Of a stretch of 17,279 nucleotides of DNA, positions 15,075 to 17,279 are shown one piece after another. Numbering within the stretch: the stretch's first letter is position 1; each line of letters begins with the position of its first letter. A program made the translations under genes and the position numbers. Where the stretch lies: positions 1 through 17,279 of the forward strand of contig DASWIV010000159.1 in NCBI GenBank assembly GCA_036397475.1, read 5' to 3'. This stretch comes from DASWIV01 sp036397475 (GTDB taxonomy: Bacteria; JAJVIF01; JAPKYR01). The notes beneath the pieces are model-generated. The model was not told the origin of the DNA. It ran no database searches and saw only the letters and a program-made list of their open reading frames with translations.

Positions 15075-15668
15075 ATGCTGGAAGCTGAAAAATTTCATGA
15101 ACTTTGCGGACTTCGCAGATCCATCAGGGCGTTCAAACCGGATCCCATACCCCCTGAAACCCTCAAAAGAATCATGGATACAGCGATTTCCGCGCCATCG
15201 TCCATGAACCGCCAGCCGTGGAAATTCTATGTCCTCCAGGAAGAGATGCGTGACAGGTTAGCCCACCTGCATTCATCCATTATGACCCCCGAGAAAGTAG
15301 CGAGCCTGAGGGAGCGATATGGCGATGAGGGGGTCGAAATTCGCAAAAAATTATATCGGAATCTCGGCAGCGCTCCGGTCGGGATCGTATGTTTTACCGA
15401 TATAAATAACGGAAAACCTGATAAGGTTTCAGCGGCACTGGCGTGCGAAAATCTCGTGCTCGCTGCAAACGCCGAGGGATATGGCGGGTTAATGATGGGT
15501 TCGTCGCTCGCTATCAAGGATGAAATCTCATATTTGTGCGGGGTTAACCTCGACGAGATGGACATGGTAATGTGTATCGTCATTGGAATTCCCGATGAAT
15601 CACCCGAACCAAAAGAACGCAGGAAAGGCCGGGTAGTCTACGCATCCAACCCGCGAGATATCCGATAA
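15075..15668 (+). CDS. Nitroreductase-family FMN-dependent oxidoreductase
   Basis: 197 residues from the chosen start. The N-terminal signature R-R-S-I-R-A-F-K-P-D-P-I-P-P, then I-S-A-P-S-S-M-N-R-Q-P-W-K-F-Y, is diagnostic of the nitroreductase fold and binds FMN. The C-terminal half keeps A-L-A-C-E-N-L-V-L-A-A-N-A-E-G-Y-G and I-V-I-G-I-P-D-E, both normal in family members. The enzyme uses NAD(P)H to reduce a substrate that cannot be read from sequence. The frame is open upstream to 15027, but that would translate the promoter; the TATAAT 7 nt before ATG 15075 fixes the start. It is divergent from secG and followed after 62 bases by the HTH-MTHFR gene on the same strand. Confidence 0.92.
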   Translation: MLEAEKFHELCGLRRSIRAFKPDPIPPETLKRIMDTAISAPSSMNRQPWKFYVLQEEMRDRLAHLHSSIMTPEKVASLRERYGDEGVEIRKKLYRNLGSAPVGIVCFTDINNGKPDKVSAALACENLVLAANAEGYGGLMMGSSLAIKDEISYLCGVNLDEMDMVMCIVIGIPDESPEPKERRKGRVVYASNPRDIR

Positions 15669-15695
15669 AAATACAATTTTTCCGATAATTTCTAA

Positions 15696-15736
15696 TTGAT
15701 TTTCGATAATATCGTGATATTATCAATATCATGATA
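15696..15736 (+). promoter_or_regulatory. Promoter and probable autoregulatory operators of the HTH-MTHFR gene
   Basis: TTGATT (15696-15701), a 16-base spacer, TG-A and TATTAT (15718-15723) form an extended -10 promoter ending 7 nt before ATG at 15731. A palindrome with arms GATAATATC and GATATTATC around GT (15705-15724) covers the spacer and the -10. A second palindrome, TATCATGATA (15727-15736), contains the start codon. Because the gene product starts with a helix-turn-helix domain, self-repression at these sites is the natural inference. Confidence 0.6.
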
Positions 15737-16891
15737 GATTTATCGCGTTTTGGGCGTCTTGTTAAGGTCGCACGAAAATCAAGAAGCCCACGAATCTCGC
15801 AGACCGATCTCGCCCGGCAGGTAAAGGTAACCCAGAGTTTTATCTCGGACCTTGAAAACGGCAGATTGAGGCTTGGTCCCAGGGACCCGGAGATCCTCGA
15901 ACAGATCGCCGATATACTTGGCATCTCATTCGAGGACACCGAGCCATCCGTAACCCACCTCGACCCGACCGCGTCGATGGGATACCTGCCTGCCGCCCCC
16001 CACCCGAAAGGATTCAGGGAAAAACTCAGTAACGGCAGATTTGTCGTAACGATGGAAATTCATCCTCCCAAGGGTGTCGGACTAAAGCGCTTCGAACGGG
16101 AAGCGAGGGAACTTAAGAATTTTGCCGACGCGGTTAATGTCACCGATAACCAGAGAGCACTACTTAAACTATCCCCTATCGCGGGATGCAGGATCCTCCT
16201 TGAACTGGGTATCGAGCCGATCTGCCAGCTTACCTGTCGCGACAAAAACCGGCTTGGATTTCAGTCGGATGTGCTGTCGGGCTATGTGCTAGGCATAAGG
16301 AATTTCCTTGTCATCATGGGCGACCCGCCTGAAATAGGCGACCATCCGGATTCGGCCCCTGTTTTCGATATTCATAGTGTCCAGGCAATGGATGTTATCA
16401 GCAGGATGAAACACGGATTCGATATGGGAGGAAACAAGCTCAATCGTGCGCCAAAGGATATCCTGATCGGCTCAGCCGCGAATCCCTTCCCTCTGGACCT
16501 CAGTGTCGAGATGTCTAAAATCAAGGCGAAAATTCGTGCCGGAGCGGAATTCTTCCAGACCCAGCCGGTCTACGACATACCTAAATTTAAAAACTTCCTC
16601 AAACTTGTTAAACCTCTGGGCATTCGGGTCATCGCAGGATATATTCCAATTGTCGACAGGCGGACCCTGGAAATCATGGAAGATATTCCCGGGGTAGTTA
16701 TGCCGCGTGCAATGGTCGAACGGCTGGAAAATTCGGCGGATATTTACGGTGAAGGCATAGCGCTGGCTCGAGATACGATATTGGAACTCCACGATATGGT
16801 TGATGGAATTCACATGATGAATATAGGACGTGTAACCCCGAGTCTTAAGGTTCTCGAACTCGTTAAGGAGCAGGTGAAGATAGCGATTTAG
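15731..16891 (+). CDS. XRE-family helix-turn-helix domain fused to methylenetetrahydrofolate reductase
   Basis: 386 residues. Residues about 5-70 are an XRE/Cro-type helix-turn-helix (I-S-Q-T-D-L-A-R-Q-V-K-V-T-Q-S-F-I-S-D-L-E-N-G, then I-L-E-Q-I-A-D-I-L-G-I). A linker (about 71-97) leads to a full MTHFR TIM barrel (about 98-386). It keeps catalytic-type Glu109 in T-M-E-I-H-P-P-K-G, L-T-C-R-D-K-N-R (168-175), Asp198 in M-G-D-P-P and Q-T-Q-P-V near 276-280, and resembles the MTHFR half of homocysteine methyltransferase-MTHFR proteins. MTHFR reduces 5,10-methylene- to 5-methyl-tetrahydrofolate using a flavin. Standard MetF has no DNA-binding domain. The promoter palindromes suggest it may act as enzyme and autorepressor. 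ATG at 15731 is the only start giving a complete HTH. Confidence 0.92.
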   Translation: MIDLSRFGRLVKVARKSRSPRISQTDLARQVKVTQSFISDLENGRLRLGPRDPEILEQIADILGISFEDTEPSVTHLDPTASMGYLPAAPHPKGFREKLSNGRFVVTMEIHPPKGVGLKRFEREARELKNFADAVNVTDNQRALLKLSPIAGCRILLELGIEPICQLTCRDKNRLGFQSDVLSGYVLGIRNFLVIMGDPPEIGDHPDSAPVFDIHSVQAMDVISRMKHGFDMGGNKLNRAPKDILIGSAANPFPLDLSVEMSKIKAKIRAGAEFFQTQPVYDIPKFKNFLKLVKPLGIRVIAGYIPIVDRRTLEIMEDIPGVVMPRAMVERLENSADIYGEGIALARDTILELHDMVDGIHMMNIGRVTPSLKVLELVKEQVKIAI

Positions 16892-16914
16892 ATATGGAAA
16901 TTGTGCGTCAGGCT

Positions 16915-17247
16915 TTATTCGAGCAATGTCGATATTTTACTGATTACTTCCTCAATTATTCCAGTAGGCAGTCTGCATACAAATTCAGATTTTCTTGCTT
17001 CCCAATCAAGATTCCTTACCTGATCTGATAGAATTACCCCTTCAATCCTCAGACCATTTGGAATTTTAACTTCGAAGGAATTTCCAAAACTGCGGCTGCG
17101 TATTGGGCACATCAGAGCTAACCTGCTTAATTTATTGTATTTCCTGCGGGAAATTACAAAATAAGGACGATGACCTGCCTGCTCCCGCCCAAGCTGTGGT
17201 GTGGCTGACATCCATACTAAATCTCCCCGCTCAGGTACGCGTGGCAT
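16915..17247 (-). CDS. mazF: MazF/PemK-type mRNA interferase toxin
   Basis: 110 residues, the normal size. The N-terminal R-G-D-L-V-W, then G-R-E-Q-A-G-H-R-P-Y-F-V-I-S, is the MazF/PemK signature loop, followed by M-C-P-I-R-S-R (catalytic-loop region), G-V-I-L-S-D-Q-V-R-N-L-D-W and the final helix. Family members cleave mRNA at short sequence motifs when their antitoxin is degraded. A GGAGG site (17256-17260) lies 8 nt before the ATG and within the preceding reading frame, whose TAA abuts the ATG. It converges on the HTH-MTHFR gene with a 23-base gap and no visible terminator. Confidence 0.92.
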   Translation of the reverse strand: MPRVPERGDLVWMSATPQLGREQAGHRPYFVISRRKYNKLSRLALMCPIRSRSFGNSFEVKIPNGLRIEGVILSDQVRNLDWEARKSEFVCRLPTGIIEEVISKISTLLE

Positions 17248-17279
17248 TTACCATTCCTCCCGCCCAACCGGTCCGCCTA
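17248..17279 (-). CDS. C-terminal codons of the probable MazF antitoxin (5' part outside window)
   Basis: In the frame directly upstream of mazF the last nine sense codons read G-G-P-V-G-R-E-E-W, then TAA immediately before the toxin ATG. This position and tight stop-start junction fit the antitoxin of a mazEF-type operon. Too little is visible to name the antitoxin fold. Confidence 0.45.
   Translation of the reverse strand, partial: GGPVGREEW

Noticed and set aside
1..17279. CRISPR arrays, insertion sequences, tRNA or rRNA genes
   Set aside because: No regularly spaced repeats, transposase motifs, terminal inverted repeats with target duplications, or tRNA cloverleaf/rRNA sequence were seen on either strand.

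Overview
The window comes from an uncultivated bacterium that I cannot place confidently. Two intact lipoprotein signal peptides, Sec components and dipeptide-type ABC ATPases suggest a cell that anchors large beta-propeller lipoproteins, probably a diderm. Nothing here (no rRNA, no tRNA, no marker I can assign) fixes the phylum. Most genes are on the minus strand. Only a short block near the right end (15075-16891) is on the plus strand. No stretch over 300 bases lacks a gene or a gene remnant. The largest gaps are 4880-5068, 6278-6451 and 11381-11540.

Layout, left to right. (1) 1-4879: two tandem minus-strand lipoprotein genes. One has PKD domains and a propeller-like region and runs off the left edge. 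The other has a Kre9/KNH-like Ig domain followed by exactly seven SBBP-type blades. Each has its own promoter or leader, and a weak terminator separates them. (2) 5012-6277: kbl (2-amino-3-ketobutyrate CoA ligase), with a textbook terminator and no threonine dehydrogenase beside it. (3) 6452-7063: an unrecognised membrane-associated protein. (4) 7143-9442: a two-gene ABC-2 exporter (ATPase plus permease, overlapping TGATG). (5) 9484-10284: gene wreckage. A third, frameshifted copy of the propeller lipoprotein family is joined in frame to the C-terminal third of an aldo/keto reductase. (6) 10358-14885: secG, oppD, three small membrane proteins that look like divergent tandem paralogs, then oppF from its own promoter. 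The opp permeases and binding protein are absent from the window. (7) 15075-16891: a nitroreductase, then an unusual fusion of an XRE-type helix-turn-helix domain to methylenetetrahydrofolate reductase. (8) 16915-17279: a MazF/PemK toxin and the last codons of its likely antitoxin.

The strongest candidates for something new are these. First, the HTH-MTHFR fusion: a 9+9 bp palindrome lies over its own extended -10 promoter and a second palindrome lies over its start codon, which suggests a folate enzyme that may regulate its own gene. Second, a consistent leaderless-mRNA signature: three unrelated operon-leading genes have a -10 hexamer ending exactly 7 nt before ATG and no Shine-Dalgarno sequence, and a fourth is nearly the same. 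Other genes here have normal 5' leaders with good Shine-Dalgarno sites. Third, the three-paralog membrane cassette between the two Opp ATPases. Functional statements are based on reading motifs by eye; no database search was run.
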